DNA of 64,000 bases from CAITSH01 sp025356665 (GTDB lineage Bacteria > Pseudomonadota > Gammaproteobacteria > Burkholderiales > SG8-39): positions 1 through 64,000 of the forward strand of contig JANXRV010000123.1 in NCBI GenBank assembly GCA_025356665.1, in the 5' to 3' direction. Each line of letters begins with the position of its first letter. Position 1 is the first letter of the stretch. A program made the position numbers and the translations under genes. Below, in pieces: positions 26,114 through 35,272 of this stretch. The notes below the pieces were generated by a model. It was not told the DNA's origin, ran no database searches, and saw nothing but the letters and a program-made list of their open reading frames with translations.

Positions 26114-26725
26114 CTAACGCGGACCCGGCGGAACGGTCGCGACGAGCGACGGGCGGACTGCGATTTGGTCAAACCAGACAGACAGCCGCGGGTGTCCGGG
26201 TCGCCAATGGAAATCGGGCACCCAGGCTGCGAAGCCGAAGGCGCAGGCGAGCGTTAGCTGCGCCATATTGAGCTCGCCGCGCATCAGCGGATGGTCGATC
26301 TCCGTCTCCCAGAGCCCAAGCAGCCGTTCGCTACGGCCCGCCTCGTGCAGGAGGACGGTGGGCGAACGCTCGTTTTGAGGCCGCGTGATCTCGCGCGCCC
26401 AAACCGCGAGTCCGTCGAGCATGCTTCTGGCCAGCGCTTCGAGACGCCGCCCCTGCCATGCCTGCTCGCCCTCCGGCCAATCGAAAACCGGTTTGCCCTC
26501 GAGCTGATCAAGAAAGGCGCAGATTACGGAGGATTCCTCCAGGCCGACACCGTCATCACGAATCAGGTAGGGCACGCGGCCCGAAGGATTGATCTTGAAG
26601 TACGGACTGCCGGCAAGACGGGTCTGCGCGGTGATGATCTGGACGCGGGCCTGCAATTGCTTTTCGATAACGAGGACACGCGCGATGCGTGCGTAGGGTG
26701 AGGCCGGGGTGATATACAGTTTCAT
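26114..26725 (-). CDS. Glutathione S-transferase family protein
   Basis: A 203-residue GST. The N-terminal thioredoxin-like domain has SPYARIARVL (Ser or Tyr near residue 10 as thiol-activating residue), the cis-Pro strand GRVPYLI and the ESSVICAFLD glutathione-gamma-glutamyl motif; the helical C-terminal domain follows. It resembles uncharacterised bacterial GSTs used in detoxification or aromatic catabolism. Monocistronic. Confidence 0.88.
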   Translation of the reverse strand: MKLYITPASPYARIARVLVIEKQLQARVQIITAQTRLAGSPYFKINPSGRVPYLIRDDGVGLEESSVICAFLDQLEGKPVFDWPEGEQAWQGRRLEALARSMLDGLAVWAREITRPQNERSPTVLLHEAGRSERLLGLWETEIDHPLMRGELNMAQLTLACAFGFAAWVPDFHWRPGHPRLSVWFDQIAVRPSLVATVPPGPR

Positions 26726-27079
26726 GGGGTAGGGTCCTGCCGGTTCCGTTGCGCCGATCGACGGATATTGCCCGGTTTTTCACTGCTCAGGCCTTCGCCT
26801 GTGCATCGTCCATTCTGCGCCGGGTATCGCCCGGACTCAAGTGACAATGCGACAGACAATGCGACAACGCAACAGTAGGCGATAGCGTTAGTGTGGCAGT
26901 GGTTTTGACTTTCCTCCCCTTCGGCACCGCCGAGCAACGCAGGCGAAGCGAGATACCGTAGGCTGGGTGGATCACGGTATGCGAAAAGATTGCCGCGTCG
27001 GCTTCGCCTCCTCGCAATGACGGACTGGGCGATATACTGGAAACCCGCACCAGACGGGCGTTTCCAGCTTATTGTCCCG
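26726..27079. repeat. Intergenic repeat-rich region
   Basis: No gene. It holds a tandem GACAATGCGAC duplication at 26842-26868, a degraded copy of the ATTGCGAAGCAATC element ending with TCCTCGCAATGAC near 27021, and a palindrome of the GGCTGGAAA family at 27036-27068 (CTGGAAACCCGC / GCGTTTCCAGC arms) just past the livF stop. Confidence 0.6.
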
Positions 27080-27799
27080 CTACAAGCCGAGATAAGCCTG
27101 GCGCACCCGCGGGTCGTTGCCCAGTTCGTCGGTGCCGCCATGCATGGCGACCTTGCCGGTCTCGATGACGTAGGCGCGGTCGGCGAGGTCGAAGGCGGTG
27201 AAGACGTCCTGCTCTACCACCAGGATGGCGAGGCCCTTCTTGTTGATGGCGGTCAGCGATTCGCTCAGCAACTCCACGGCGCGCGGGGCGAGCCCCAGCG
27301 ACAACTCGTCTATCATCAAGAGCTGCGGGCGCGACATGATGCCGCGGCCGATGGCGCACATTTGCTGTTCGCCGCCTGAGAGCGTGGTGGCGTCCTGGCT
27401 TTCGCGTTCTTTGAGGCGCGGGAACATCGTGAACACCTCCTCGAGGTCGCGGGCGATTTCGGCGCGGCCGGCGTTGCGGCTGTAGGCGCCGATCAGCAGG
27501 TTGTCGCGCACCGACATGCCGCGAAACAGCCGGCGGCCCTCGGGCACGTGGGCGATGCCGGCGGCGAGTACCGCGTCAGGATCGGCACCGGTGACTGTTT
27601 TGCCGCCAAAGCTGATAAGGCCGCCGGTGGCGCGCACCAGGCCGGAGATGGTGCGCAGCAGTGTCGATTTGCCCGCGCCGTTGGAGCCGACGATGCAGGT
27701 TATCTCGCCTGGCCGCACCTCAAGGTCTATGCCCCAGAGCACCTGCACGTCGCCGTAGCCGGCGGTGAGGCCTTCGATTTTCAGCAAGGGGGCGGTCAT
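27080..27799 (-). CDS. livF: Branched-chain-type ABC importer ATPase LivF
   Basis: A 239-residue ATPase. Walker A is GSNGAGKST (residues 38-46), the signature LSGGEQQM, and Walker B LLMIDELSLGL. Position last in the operon and short length identify it as LivF. With LivG it powers uptake through LivH/LivM. It overlaps livG by 4 bases. The substrate may be a branched-chain amino acid or, in catabolic settings, an aromatic acid. Confidence 0.93.
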   Translation of the reverse strand: MTAPLLKIEGLTAGYGDVQVLWGIDLEVRPGEITCIVGSNGAGKSTLLRTISGLVRATGGLISFGGKTVTGADPDAVLAAGIAHVPEGRRLFRGMSVRDNLLIGAYSRNAGRAEIARDLEEVFTMFPRLKERESQDATTLSGGEQQMCAIGRGIMSRPQLLMIDELSLGLAPRAVELLSESLTAINKKGLAILVVEQDVFTAFDLADRAYVIETGKVAMHGGTDELGNDPRVRQAYLGL

Positions 27800-28596
27800 G
27801 GTGCGGTTCCGGCCAGTTGCTTTTGTCTTGCGGCGAACTTGCTGCCAAGGTAGGCCTCGATCACTTTCGGGTCGTTGACCACCGACTGCGGATCACCGGA
27901 GCTGATGAGTTCGCCGTGATGCAGCACGAGTATGCGTTGCGACAGTGACAGCACCACCTTCATCAGGTGTTCGATGATGATGATGGTGACGCCGCGTGCG
28001 GCGATGGCGCGGATGAGCGTGAGCGCCTGGTCGATCTCCGATGTGTTGAGTCCGGCGTTCACTTCGTCGAGCAACAGCACCTTGGGTTTCATGGCGAGGC
28101 TTTTGGCAAGTTCGAGGCGCTTGCGCGATGGCAGGGTGAGGGAAGCGGCGGGGCGGCGCGCGAGGTCGGCCAGACCGACGAACTCAAGATGCGACAGCGC
28201 GTCAGCCTCGGCCTGCGCGCGGCTGCCCGCGGCGCCGGCAAATAGCGAACCGGCGACGACGTTCTCGAGCACCGTCATGGCCGGGAAGGGCTGCACGATC
28301 TGGAAGGTGCGTGCCAGGCCGCGTCGTGCCGCCTGGAAAGGCCGCTGGTTTGTCACATCATCGCCGCGATAGACCACGCTGCCGCTGCTGGCCGGAAAAA
28401 CGCCGGTAATGAGATTGACGAGTGTGGTCTTGCCCGCGCCGTTGGGGCCGATGAGGCCGACGATCTCGCCCTCGTTCAGCGTGAAGGACACGTCCTTGAC
28501 CGCCTGTATGCCGCCAAAGGACTTGGATAGGCGGTCAACTTTGAGCAGGACTTCACCCGAGCCACCCGAGCTAACTGAACTAACGGCGCCGCTCAT
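27796..28596 (-). CDS. livG: Branched-chain-type ABC importer ATPase LivG
   Basis: A 266-residue ATPase with Walker A GPNGAGKTT (residues 50-58) and Walker B VLLLDEVNAGL. The usual LSGGQ is replaced by LTLPSRKRLELAKSL, a variant common among LivG proteins. The N-terminus has an extra Ser/Gly-rich stretch (SSVSSGGSGE) from a small local repeat. Four-base overlaps with livM and livF indicate coupled translation. Confidence 0.92.
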   Translation of the reverse strand: MSGAVSSVSSGGSGEVLLKVDRLSKSFGGIQAVKDVSFTLNEGEIVGLIGPNGAGKTTLVNLITGVFPASSGSVVYRGDDVTNQRPFQAARRGLARTFQIVQPFPAMTVLENVVAGSLFAGAAGSRAQAEADALSHLEFVGLADLARRPAASLTLPSRKRLELAKSLAMKPKVLLLDEVNAGLNTSEIDQALTLIRAIAARGVTIIIIEHLMKVVLSLSQRILVLHHGELISSGDPQSVVNDPKVIEAYLGSKFAARQKQLAGTAP

Positions 28597-29525
28597 GCCG
28601 CACCCTTGCGCCAGCGCAGGCGTAGCAGGCCACCGGGCAGGAAAAAGATCAGCACCACGATGACCAAACCGAGCACGCCCTGGTTGTAATCGAGGAATTT
28701 CGCCCAGATGGTCTCTTCCATCAGCACGAACAGCGCCGAACCGACCACCGGTCCGAACACCGTGCCCGGGCCGCCCAGCAGCACCATCACCGGCGCCTTG
28801 AGCGTGAGCAGTATCGAGAACGAGTCGGTGGGCGAGATATAGGCTACCCAGGACGAGTAGGCCGCGCCCACGGCGCCGCAGAACACCGCCGAGAGGACAA
28901 AAGCGTAGATCTTGTAGCGCGTGGTGTCTATGCCCACCATGTCTGCGGCATCCTCGTTTTGCTGGATGCAGCGCAGGCCGAAGCCGAGCTTGCCCTTGTC
29001 GACCAGCACGGTGGCGACAAAGGCGAGCAGCATGATGACGATCATGGTGTAGAGGAAGACCCGTCCGATGAAGTCCGGGCCGCCGGCGAGGAACTTGACG
29101 TTGAGACCCTCGCCGCCGCCGGTGAGGCTCGACCACGAGGAGGCAAGCTGCGACAACACCTCTACGATAGCGATCGAACCGATGGCGAAGTAATGGCCCT
29201 TCATGCGCAATATGATGAGGCCGATGATTGCCGCGAACAGTGCGACCACTGCGGCGCCGCCCAGCCAGGCGAGCGGCAGCAGCGCACCCGAGACCCCGGC
29301 GTTTTGCAGCAGCGCGCCCGAATACGAGCCGAGGCCGACAACGGCCGCGGTGGCAAACGACGGGTAGCCGGTAAAGCCGCCGATGAAGTTCCACGACAGC
29401 GCGATGGCACCGTACATGGCGAGGAAGGTGGCGATCTTGACGATGTAGTTGCTGGCCACCCAGGGCGTGGAAGCGAGGGCGAGCACCCAGAGGGCGAACA
29501 GGATGTAGGGCAGGCGCGCTTTCAT
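28593..29525 (-). CDS. livM: Branched-chain-type ABC importer permease LivM
   Basis: A 310-residue permease with about nine membrane segments; WNFIGGFTGYPSFA near residue 45 and KGHYFAIGSIAIVEVL are LivM signatures, and the ATPase-coupling loop LGFGLRCIQQNEDAADMVGID is intact. Start ATG at 29525 overlaps livH by 4 bases; the longer frame to 29708 lies inside livH. Confidence 0.92.
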   Translation of the reverse strand: MKARLPYILFALWVLALASTPWVASNYIVKIATFLAMYGAIALSWNFIGGFTGYPSFATAAVVGLGSYSGALLQNAGVSGALLPLAWLGGAAVVALFAAIIGLIILRMKGHYFAIGSIAIVEVLSQLASSWSSLTGGGEGLNVKFLAGGPDFIGRVFLYTMIVIMLLAFVATVLVDKGKLGFGLRCIQQNEDAADMVGIDTTRYKIYAFVLSAVFCGAVGAAYSSWVAYISPTDSFSILLTLKAPVMVLLGGPGTVFGPVVGSALFVLMEETIWAKFLDYNQGVLGLVIVVLIFFLPGGLLRLRWRKGAA

Positions 29526-30382
29526 TCGTAGCCCTTCTTGCCCATCAGGCCGGTCGGGCGCACCACCAGCAGCACCAGCATGATGACAAAACCAATGAGG
29601 ATGGCGTTTTGCGGGCCCCACCAGTGGCCGGCAAAGCTCTCGATTACGCCGAGGGCCAGCCCGCCTACCAGCGCGCCGGGCACCGTGCCGAGGCCGCCGA
29701 TGACGCAAATGACAAAGGCCTTGCCAAGGAATAATCCGGTGACGCTGGTGGTGATGGGGAATACCACCGACACCAGCGCGCCGCAGGCGCCGGCCATGAA
29801 GGCGCCGAGGCCGAAGGTGATGGCGTAGACCTTGTTGACCTTGATACCCATCAGCGCCGCGGCATCGCGGTCCATGCGCACGGCGACAATGGCGCGGCCG
29901 GTGCGCGAGGTGCGCAGGATCAGGTACAAGATACCGGTAAGGGCAAGGGCGAGCACCATGGCGGCGACACGGTCGAGGGACATGATCACGCCGCCGATAT
30001 CAATGCGCCCCAGGTCAAGCACCACGCGCCGCGGCGTGGCGGTGAAGGCGATGTTCATGGCGTTGTACAGGATCATGTCCAGGCCGAAGGTGAGCGTCAG
30101 CGTGGTGAGTACCGGGCGCATGATGACGCGGTTGATGACGCCGTACTGGATCATGTAGCCGAGCAGGAACAGCAGCATGGCGATAGGCAGCATCATCACG
30201 AAGGGATTGATCCCCAGGTGCAGCCAGGCGAAAAATGCGATGTAGCCGCCAAGGATGATGAAGGCGCCGTGCATCATGTTGATGACGTTGAGCACGCCCC
30301 AGACGAGCGAAAAACCGACCGCGATGCACGCGTACAGCGCGCCCAGCATCAGGCCGTTGGCGAGGACTTGACCGTATACCAT
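29522..30382 (-). CDS. livH: Branched-chain-type ABC importer permease LivH
   Basis: A 286-residue permease. ALYACIAVGFSLVWGVLNVINMMHGAFIILG near the N-terminus and the coupling loop VAVRMDRDAAALMGI are typical of LivH. It pairs with LivM to form the channel. It starts 110 bases after the stop of the binding-protein gene, with a hairpin in between, so its expression may be lower than that of the receptor. Confidence 0.93.
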   Translation of the reverse strand: MVYGQVLANGLMLGALYACIAVGFSLVWGVLNVINMMHGAFIILGGYIAFFAWLHLGINPFVMMLPIAMLLFLLGYMIQYGVINRVIMRPVLTTLTLTFGLDMILYNAMNIAFTATPRRVVLDLGRIDIGGVIMSLDRVAAMVLALALTGILYLILRTSRTGRAIVAVRMDRDAAALMGIKVNKVYAITFGLGAFMAGACGALVSVVFPITTSVTGLFLGKAFVICVIGGLGTVPGALVGGLALGVIESFAGHWWGPQNAILIGFVIMLVLLVVRPTGLMGKKGYE

Positions 30383-30451
30383 GGGTTTTTCTGTGTAGGG
30401 ATCGTACGTGAATAAACTCTACTGCTGCGAAAAGGCTGCCGTGTAAAACAA

Positions 30452-30478
30452 CATGGGCGGCGCGACGCACCGCCCATG
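30452..30478 (-). promoter_or_regulatory. Intercistronic hairpin between receptor and permease genes
   Basis: Perfect 9-bp arms CATGGGCGG and CCGCCCATG with a 9-base loop, 14 bases past the livK-like stop. No T-run follows, so it more likely stabilises the upstream message or attenuates than fully terminates. Confidence 0.6.
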
Positions 30479-30492
30479 CCTGGCAAAGGAAA

Positions 30493-31692
30493 TTACTTGA
30501 CCGCCTGCAGCGCGCTCTGCTTAACGCTGTCCGGGAACACCATCACAACCTTGCCGCCCTGCACCTGGATGATGGGCAGCACGCGCGTGCCGTTCATGCC
30601 GTTGGGGCCGAACTTGATCGGGCCGTAGAAGGTCATGATATCGAGCGATGCGAGCGCATCGCGCACCTTGGCCTTGTCGATGGTGCCGGCCTTTTCGATG
30701 GCTTTTTGCAGCGCCACCAGGCAGGCGGCCGAGGAGGCGTGCACGTAGTCCGGGTCGGCCTTTTCGCGCGCGACGAACTCGTCGTAGAAGGCCTTGGTCG
30801 AGCCCCACGGATCGTCACCCTTGAATTGCGCGCCGTGGTACCACCAGGTCGCGCTGGTGATGCCTTCGGCAAGCGGGCCGACGGCGTCGATGTATTCCTT
30901 GTAGACCGGGCCGGTGATCATGGTGACGACCGGCGCCTTGAGGTTAAGGTCGGCCATTTGTTTGCGCGCAAGCACCAAATCCTTGCTGTAACCGGTGATG
31001 TAAATCCAGTCCGGGTTGAGCGATTTGATCTTGGCGATGGGCGTGGCGAGGTCAAGCGCGCCGACAGGGTAGAACTCCATCGACACCACCTGCAGGCCGG
31101 CTTTTTTGGCCGAGTCGTCCATGATGGTGGCCATGGACTTGGGGAACACGTCCTCGCGGCCGAGGATGGCGATCTTTTTAACTTTGGGGAACTCCTTGGT
31201 CACCACGGTGAGCAGGTTGTCGATGCTGCCGCCGTTCGGGGCCAGCGTGCCAAACAGGTATTTGTAGCCCTGGTTGAAAATCGACTCCGAGGAGGCGCTG
31301 GTAGCGAGGACCGGCACGCCGTAGCGCTCGGCCACGCCGGCCACGACCTTGGTGTGTCCCGAACCGAAGGGGGCGAGGAGGAAATCAACTTTGTCATCGA
31401 CGATCAGCTTTTCCGCGAGTTGCTGCACGCGCTGCTCGTTGGTCTGGTAGTCGTACTGGATGATTTCGACGCGCATTTTCTTGCCGCCGACGCTGATGCC
31501 GCCCTGCGCGTTGACGCGCTTCAACCACATGTCATAGGCGATCTGCTGTTTCTTGCCCTCATCGGCGAGACCGCCGGTGAGCGCCAGCGGCGCGCCGATC
31601 TTGATCGTCTGGGCCTGTGCTACGCCGGCGACAAGGCCGACGGAGACCAACAGCGCCGAGGCGAACTGTGTAATTGCCTTCAATTGTTTCAT
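30493..31692 (-). CDS. ABC transporter substrate-binding protein (LivK-like)
   Basis: A 399-residue periplasmic receptor with signal peptide ending GVAQAQ near residue 28. The mature start TIKIGAPLALTGGLADEGKK, the FGSGHTKVVAGVAERYGVPVLATSASS segment and the TITGPV-like hinge mark the peripla_BP_6 (LivK) group. Relatives bind amino acids, amides or aromatic acids. It is first in the operon, and two TTGTTAGTA sites lie 25-50 bases upstream of its start. Confidence 0.92.
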   Translation of the reverse strand: MKQLKAITQFASALLVSVGLVAGVAQAQTIKIGAPLALTGGLADEGKKQQIAYDMWLKRVNAQGGISVGGKKMRVEIIQYDYQTNEQRVQQLAEKLIVDDKVDFLLAPFGSGHTKVVAGVAERYGVPVLATSASSESIFNQGYKYLFGTLAPNGGSIDNLLTVVTKEFPKVKKIAILGREDVFPKSMATIMDDSAKKAGLQVVSMEFYPVGALDLATPIAKIKSLNPDWIYITGYSKDLVLARKQMADLNLKAPVVTMITGPVYKEYIDAVGPLAEGITSATWWYHGAQFKGDDPWGSTKAFYDEFVAREKADPDYVHASSAACLVALQKAIEKAGTIDKAKVRDALASLDIMTFYGPIKFGPNGMNGTRVLPIIQVQGGKVVMVFPDSVKQSALQAVK

Positions 31693-31716
31693 GGTGCCCT
31701 CCCGAGTTAGGTCGTT

Positions 31717-31743
31717 ATTGTACTAACAAGTATACTAACAATT
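31717..31743. promoter_or_regulatory. Double TTGTTAGTA site before the Liv operon
   Basis: On the minus strand TTGTTAGTA appears twice with a 12-bp period; the copy nearer the gene forms nearly the same palindrome as at 16265 (ATTGTACTAACAA). It lies just upstream of the receptor start, where a repressor would block the promoter. Confidence 0.5.
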
Positions 31744-32260
31744 TTCTGCGCAAGGTGCAGCAAAAGGCGTCGAGAATATTGAAAATCGCAATGTCGGCCA
31801 ATTGGCCCGCTTGCAGCGAACCGGTATCGGCCTCCAGCCCCGGCGCCCGTGACAATTCAGTCGGCGTTGCGGATCAGGATGCGGCTCAAGTGTCCGGTGT
31901 CCGACCTTCGCTTCTGGGTGGATGAGGCAATCGGGTGGATGAGGCAATCATCAAAGGCATCCAGTATCCGCAATGCCGCAGGGGCATGGCAAACATTTTT
32001 GCATCGCGGCGTAGAGTGCGGCGCAGGGCAGTAGTGGCGCTCTTCTGCAAGCGGCGCGGGTTTTGCCTAATGTAGGGCGGTACGGCGCTACGGCGCTACG
32101 GCGCGCTGCGCATTTGCCCGAAGAGGTCATCGTGCGCGTGCCGGTCAGGCAAGAGGTGCTGTTGTTTCCAATGTACAATAAAAGCTTGGAGAAAAAGGTG
32201 GTTTGAATTCTCTACGCGCGCACTGATTGTCGACCACCGGGGAAGCGCAGAGGCCCTCCT
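31744..32260. other. Intergenic region with short repeats, no gene
   Basis: About 500 bases without a supported gene. It contains a perfect 17-bp tandem duplication (31916-31932 and 31933-31949, GGGTGGATGAGGCAATC) and 8-bp GCTACGGC repeats at 32079-32104. The promoter of the alcohol dehydrogenase leader should lie near its right end (TACAATAAA near 32175 could be a -10). Confidence 0.45.
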
Positions 32261-32323
32261 GCCGAGACGGCTCGTAACTTTATGTACGAGCCGGTAAGGT
32301 GATACGGCTACCTACCGATCGGC
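32261..32323 (+). ncRNA. Candidate structured leader RNA (three-way junction)
   Basis: Three nested stems can be drawn by hand. P1 pairs GCCGA (32261-32265) with TCGGC (32319-32323). P2 pairs CGGCTCGTA (32268-32276) with TACGAGCCG (32285-32293), 9 perfect pairs and an 8-base loop. P3 pairs GGTAAGGT (32294-32300 region) with ACCTAC (32310-32315), one bulged A. The element ends 40 bases before the dehydrogenase ATG. It does not match any riboswitch or ribozyme consensus I recall. Folding and conservation are untested; it could be a cis-regulatory RNA or an operator-type DNA repeat. Confidence 0.45.
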
Positions 32324-32363
32324 GCACAGCCGCTTTAAGTTCATTACGGAATAGGGACTATGC

Positions 32364-33341
32364 ATGAAGGCTGCTGTCATCGAACGCCAGGGTGGCCTGG
32401 AAAATCTGGTCTATCGGGACTGGCCAGACCCTGAGCCGCGATCCGGCGAGGTAGTGGTCCGGATTCGCGGGTGCGGCCTGAACCACCTGGATATTTTTGT
32501 CCGCCGCGGCATGCCGGGGTTTCCGGTGCCGACCCCCTTCATTTCAGGCGGCGATATGGCGGGTGAAATCGCCCTCCTCGGTCCAGGGGTGACCGGTTGG
32601 GCGACTGGCGACCGCGTCGCGCTGCATCCGGTCACGCACGAGGGCATGATGGGCGAGGAGATCCCCGGGGGCATGGCCGAGTACGTTCGCGTGCCTACCG
32701 AGAACCTGATCCGACTTGCCCCGCACGTTGATTTTGTCACCGCAGCCGCGGTACCGATTGCTTACGGCACCGCAATCCGCATGCTCTTTGAAATCGGTTC
32801 GGTAAAAGCCGGCGACCTGGTCCTCATCCTTGGAGCCAGCGGCGGCGTCGGCATTGCCTGCCTTCAACTATGCAAGATGATCGGGGCCACCGTCATCGCC
32901 GCCGCCGGATCGGCGGAAAAATGCCGGCGCCTTGCCGAATTGGGCGCCGACCATACGATCGACTATGTGAAAGAGGATTTCAGCAAGGCCGCCTGGCTGC
33001 TGTCCGGGAAAAAAGGCGTCGATGTCGTGGTGAACTATACCGGGGGGGACACCTGGAACCCGTCACTGCGCGCCCTCAAGCCCCGCGGGAAACTGCTCAC
33101 CTGCGGTGCGACCGCAGGCTACGAGACGCAAAATGACATGCGCCTGCTATGGGTGCGTGAACTGCAACTGCTCGGATCAAACGGCTATTCCAAGGCCGAT
33201 GTTGCGGCCGGCCTGGACCACGTGGCCCAAGGACGATGCAAGCCCGAAGTAAGCCGCGTCATGCCCTTGTCTGAAGCGCGCGAGGCCGAGCGACTGATCG
33301 AGTCAAGAGACTTCATCGGCAAGATTGTCCTGGTGCCCTGA
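32364..33341 (+). CDS. Zinc-type alcohol dehydrogenase / quinone oxidoreductase
   Basis: A 325-residue MDR-superfamily oxidoreductase. GHE-type catalytic region is replaced by GGDMAGEI; the cysteine-rich structural zinc loop is absent, which points to the quinone-oxidoreductase-like branch. The nucleotide-binding motif is LGASGGVGIACLQ (about residues 156-168). It reduces or oxidises a carbonyl/enone with NAD(P)H. AGGGA lies 6 bases before the ATG. The structured leader at 32261 suggests post-transcriptional control. Confidence 0.88.
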   Translation: MKAAVIERQGGLENLVYRDWPDPEPRSGEVVVRIRGCGLNHLDIFVRRGMPGFPVPTPFISGGDMAGEIALLGPGVTGWATGDRVALHPVTHEGMMGEEIPGGMAEYVRVPTENLIRLAPHVDFVTAAAVPIAYGTAIRMLFEIGSVKAGDLVLILGASGGVGIACLQLCKMIGATVIAAAGSAEKCRRLAELGADHTIDYVKEDFSKAAWLLSGKKGVDVVVNYTGGDTWNPSLRALKPRGKLLTCGATAGYETQNDMRLLWVRELQLLGSNGYSKADVAAGLDHVAQGRCKPEVSRVMPLSEAREAERLIESRDFIGKIVLVP

Positions 33342-33343
33342 AC

Positions 33344-33375
33344 CAAGACACCAAGACACCAAGACACCAAGACTA
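33344..33375. repeat. 8-bp tandem repeat
   Basis: Four units of CCAAGACA (the last ending CT) start two bases after the dehydrogenase stop, between convergent genes. No other function seen. Confidence 0.8.
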
Positions 33376-33411
33376 AGCGCTCTGCGGCCGCTTTCGCGAC
33401 GGGCGCCCGCC

Positions 33412-34953
33412 TTATCCGCCGGCAAGCGTGGTGCGAATAAGCGCCTTGTCGGGTTTGCCCGCCAAACCAATCGGGATGGCATCGACGATCATGATTTTGC
33501 GCGGATGCGCATAGGCCGGGCCGTTTGCGAGCGTACACGCCTTCAACGCCTCGACACCAACCGATGCGCCCGGCCGCAACACCACCATGGCGGCGGGCAC
33601 GTAGCCCTTGACCTCATGGGGGATGGGCACAACGCAGGCATCGGTGACGTCCTGGTGGTTAAGTAACAGGCTCTCCACCTCACGCGGATAGATGTTCTCC
33701 CCGCCGCAGCTGAACATGTCGTCAACGCGGCCGCGGAAAAAGAAAAAACCATCCGCATCGACGCGGAACAGGTCGCCGGTACGAAGCCAGCCCTCGACAA
33801 TGCGTTCGCGCGTGAGTTCGGGCAGATTCTGGTAGCCGTCGGTGACGCATGGACTGCGCGTCCACAATTCGCCCTCTGGCGTGGTGTCACGTCCGTCGGC
33901 CGTCACCAGCTTCACCTCGTAGCCGCTGGCGATCAGCCCCGCGCTGCCCGCCGGCGTTTTGCGACCGTCGGTTGGCACGCGAAGCGGCCCGCCGGCTTCA
34001 GTCAGCCCGTAACTCTCTTTTACCTTTACCCCGGGGAACAAACGTTCCAGGTTGCGCACAAGCTCGGTCGGCACCACCGCGGAGCCGATGACAAACAGTT
34101 TGAGCGCGCTGAAATCAAGCGATCGGATGAGGTCCTCGTGTTGAAGAATCATCGAAAAAATCGCCGGCACACCGCCGCAGAACGTCGTCTTCTCGCTTGA
34201 AAGCGCGGCGAGAAACGCCTTGGGCTCGTAACGCGGCAGCAGCACTGCGCGGGCCCCGGCAAACAGATTGGGCTTGATCGTTCCGCGCATGGCGTTCTTG
34301 TGGAACAGCGGCACGGTCACAAGTCCCACTTCGCCAGTGCCGGTGGGCCAGGACGCCTCGGTTGAGCGAATGCTCCAGAGCATTCCGCTATGGGTCAGCC
34401 TCGCCCCCTTGGGCTTGCCGGTCGATCCGGCGGTGTACGGTTGAAACGCGATGCCATCGGGTGACAGCCGCGCCACCGCCTGGGGCAGGCCCGCGTCAAG
34501 CGCCGACGCATAGCCAACCCAGCCGGCTGGCGGCGACTGGTCGAGAATCACCCGGTGTCTCAAACCAAGCTTTTCGGCCAGGGCAAGCCCAAGCGGGCAG
34601 GCCTCGGGATCCAGGATCACCGCACTCGCTCCGGAATCGCGCAACATGAACTCCAGGTTCGCCTCGACCTGGCGCACATTCAGCGGAACGGCAACCAGGC
34701 CGGCGCGCATTACCCCGAAGAACGCCTCCAGATATTCGCAGCGATTGCCCACAAGAATGGCGACGCGCTCCCCGGCTTGCATGCCAAGGGATTGCATCAG
34801 AGCGGCGACAGCCTGCGTGCGGCGTTCCAGTTCGGCATAGGTGAATACGCGACGCTGCGCGTCCCACAAGTCGACGATGGCGGTGTTTGCCGGCAGGCGC
34901 GCAGCGGTGCCTGCGGAAAAATAACCAAGATTGTCCTGAACGGCATCAACCAC
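33412..34953 (-). CDS. AMP-dependent acyl-CoA ligase
   Basis: A 513-residue member of the acyl-adenylate family. The phosphate-binding loop is YTAGSTGKPKG (near residue 171), followed by YGLTEAGGP, the RTGDLFR motif, the hinge GRVDDMFSCGGENIYP and the catalytic lysine in GKPDKALIR. It activates a carboxylic acid to its CoA ester through an acyl-AMP. The SG-to-AG change in the loop is conservative. It is divergent from a Mo-hydroxylase subunit gene; together they could activate and hydroxylate an aromatic acid. Confidence 0.9.
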   Translation of the reverse strand: MVDAVQDNLGYFSAGTAARLPANTAIVDLWDAQRRVFTYAELERRTQAVAALMQSLGMQAGERVAILVGNRCEYLEAFFGVMRAGLVAVPLNVRQVEANLEFMLRDSGASAVILDPEACPLGLALAEKLGLRHRVILDQSPPAGWVGYASALDAGLPQAVARLSPDGIAFQPYTAGSTGKPKGARLTHSGMLWSIRSTEASWPTGTGEVGLVTVPLFHKNAMRGTIKPNLFAGARAVLLPRYEPKAFLAALSSEKTTFCGGVPAIFSMILQHEDLIRSLDFSALKLFVIGSAVVPTELVRNLERLFPGVKVKESYGLTEAGGPLRVPTDGRKTPAGSAGLIASGYEVKLVTADGRDTTPEGELWTRSPCVTDGYQNLPELTRERIVEGWLRTGDLFRVDADGFFFFRGRVDDMFSCGGENIYPREVESLLLNHQDVTDACVVPIPHEVKGYVPAAMVVLRPGASVGVEALKACTLANGPAYAHPRKIMIVDAIPIGLAGKPDKALIRTTLAGG

Positions 34954-35043
34954 CGGAATCTCCCTTAATCTTCTCTATGAGCCAATAGGCTTTCAGCGCC
35001 CTTGCGGCAGTCGCAATGCCACCGATTCGGAGGGCATCGCAAC

Positions 35044-35055
35044 ATGTTAGTATTT
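35044..35055. promoter_or_regulatory. Half-site resembling the MarR operator
   Basis: ATGTTAGTATTT shares TGTTAGTA with the sites at 16265 and 31717. It lies in the 319-base divergent region between the ligase and the Mo-hydroxylase gene. Only half of the palindrome is present. Confidence 0.3.
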
Positions 35056-35272
35056 CGGCGGAACGTGAAGGCACGCGATGCGCACCTTAGCGGTTACCGG
35101 CCACCTGCTTTTCAATTCTGATTTTACGCCGGAAGCGTACGCGAAGACGACAATCCGGCACAACCCCAATAATGCCAGCGCCCACCCGATCCAGTTGCGC
35201 GACAGAACAATTCTCCACCAGAAACGGCTTCCCGTTCACGGCGGTCTGGCAGCACGGTGAAAGAATTACGCT

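Noticed and set aside
32261..32323. Hammerhead ribozyme or purine/TPP riboswitch
   Set aside because: Three-way junction, but the CUGAUGA/GAAA core of hammerheads and the conserved junction bases of purine and TPP riboswitches are missing.
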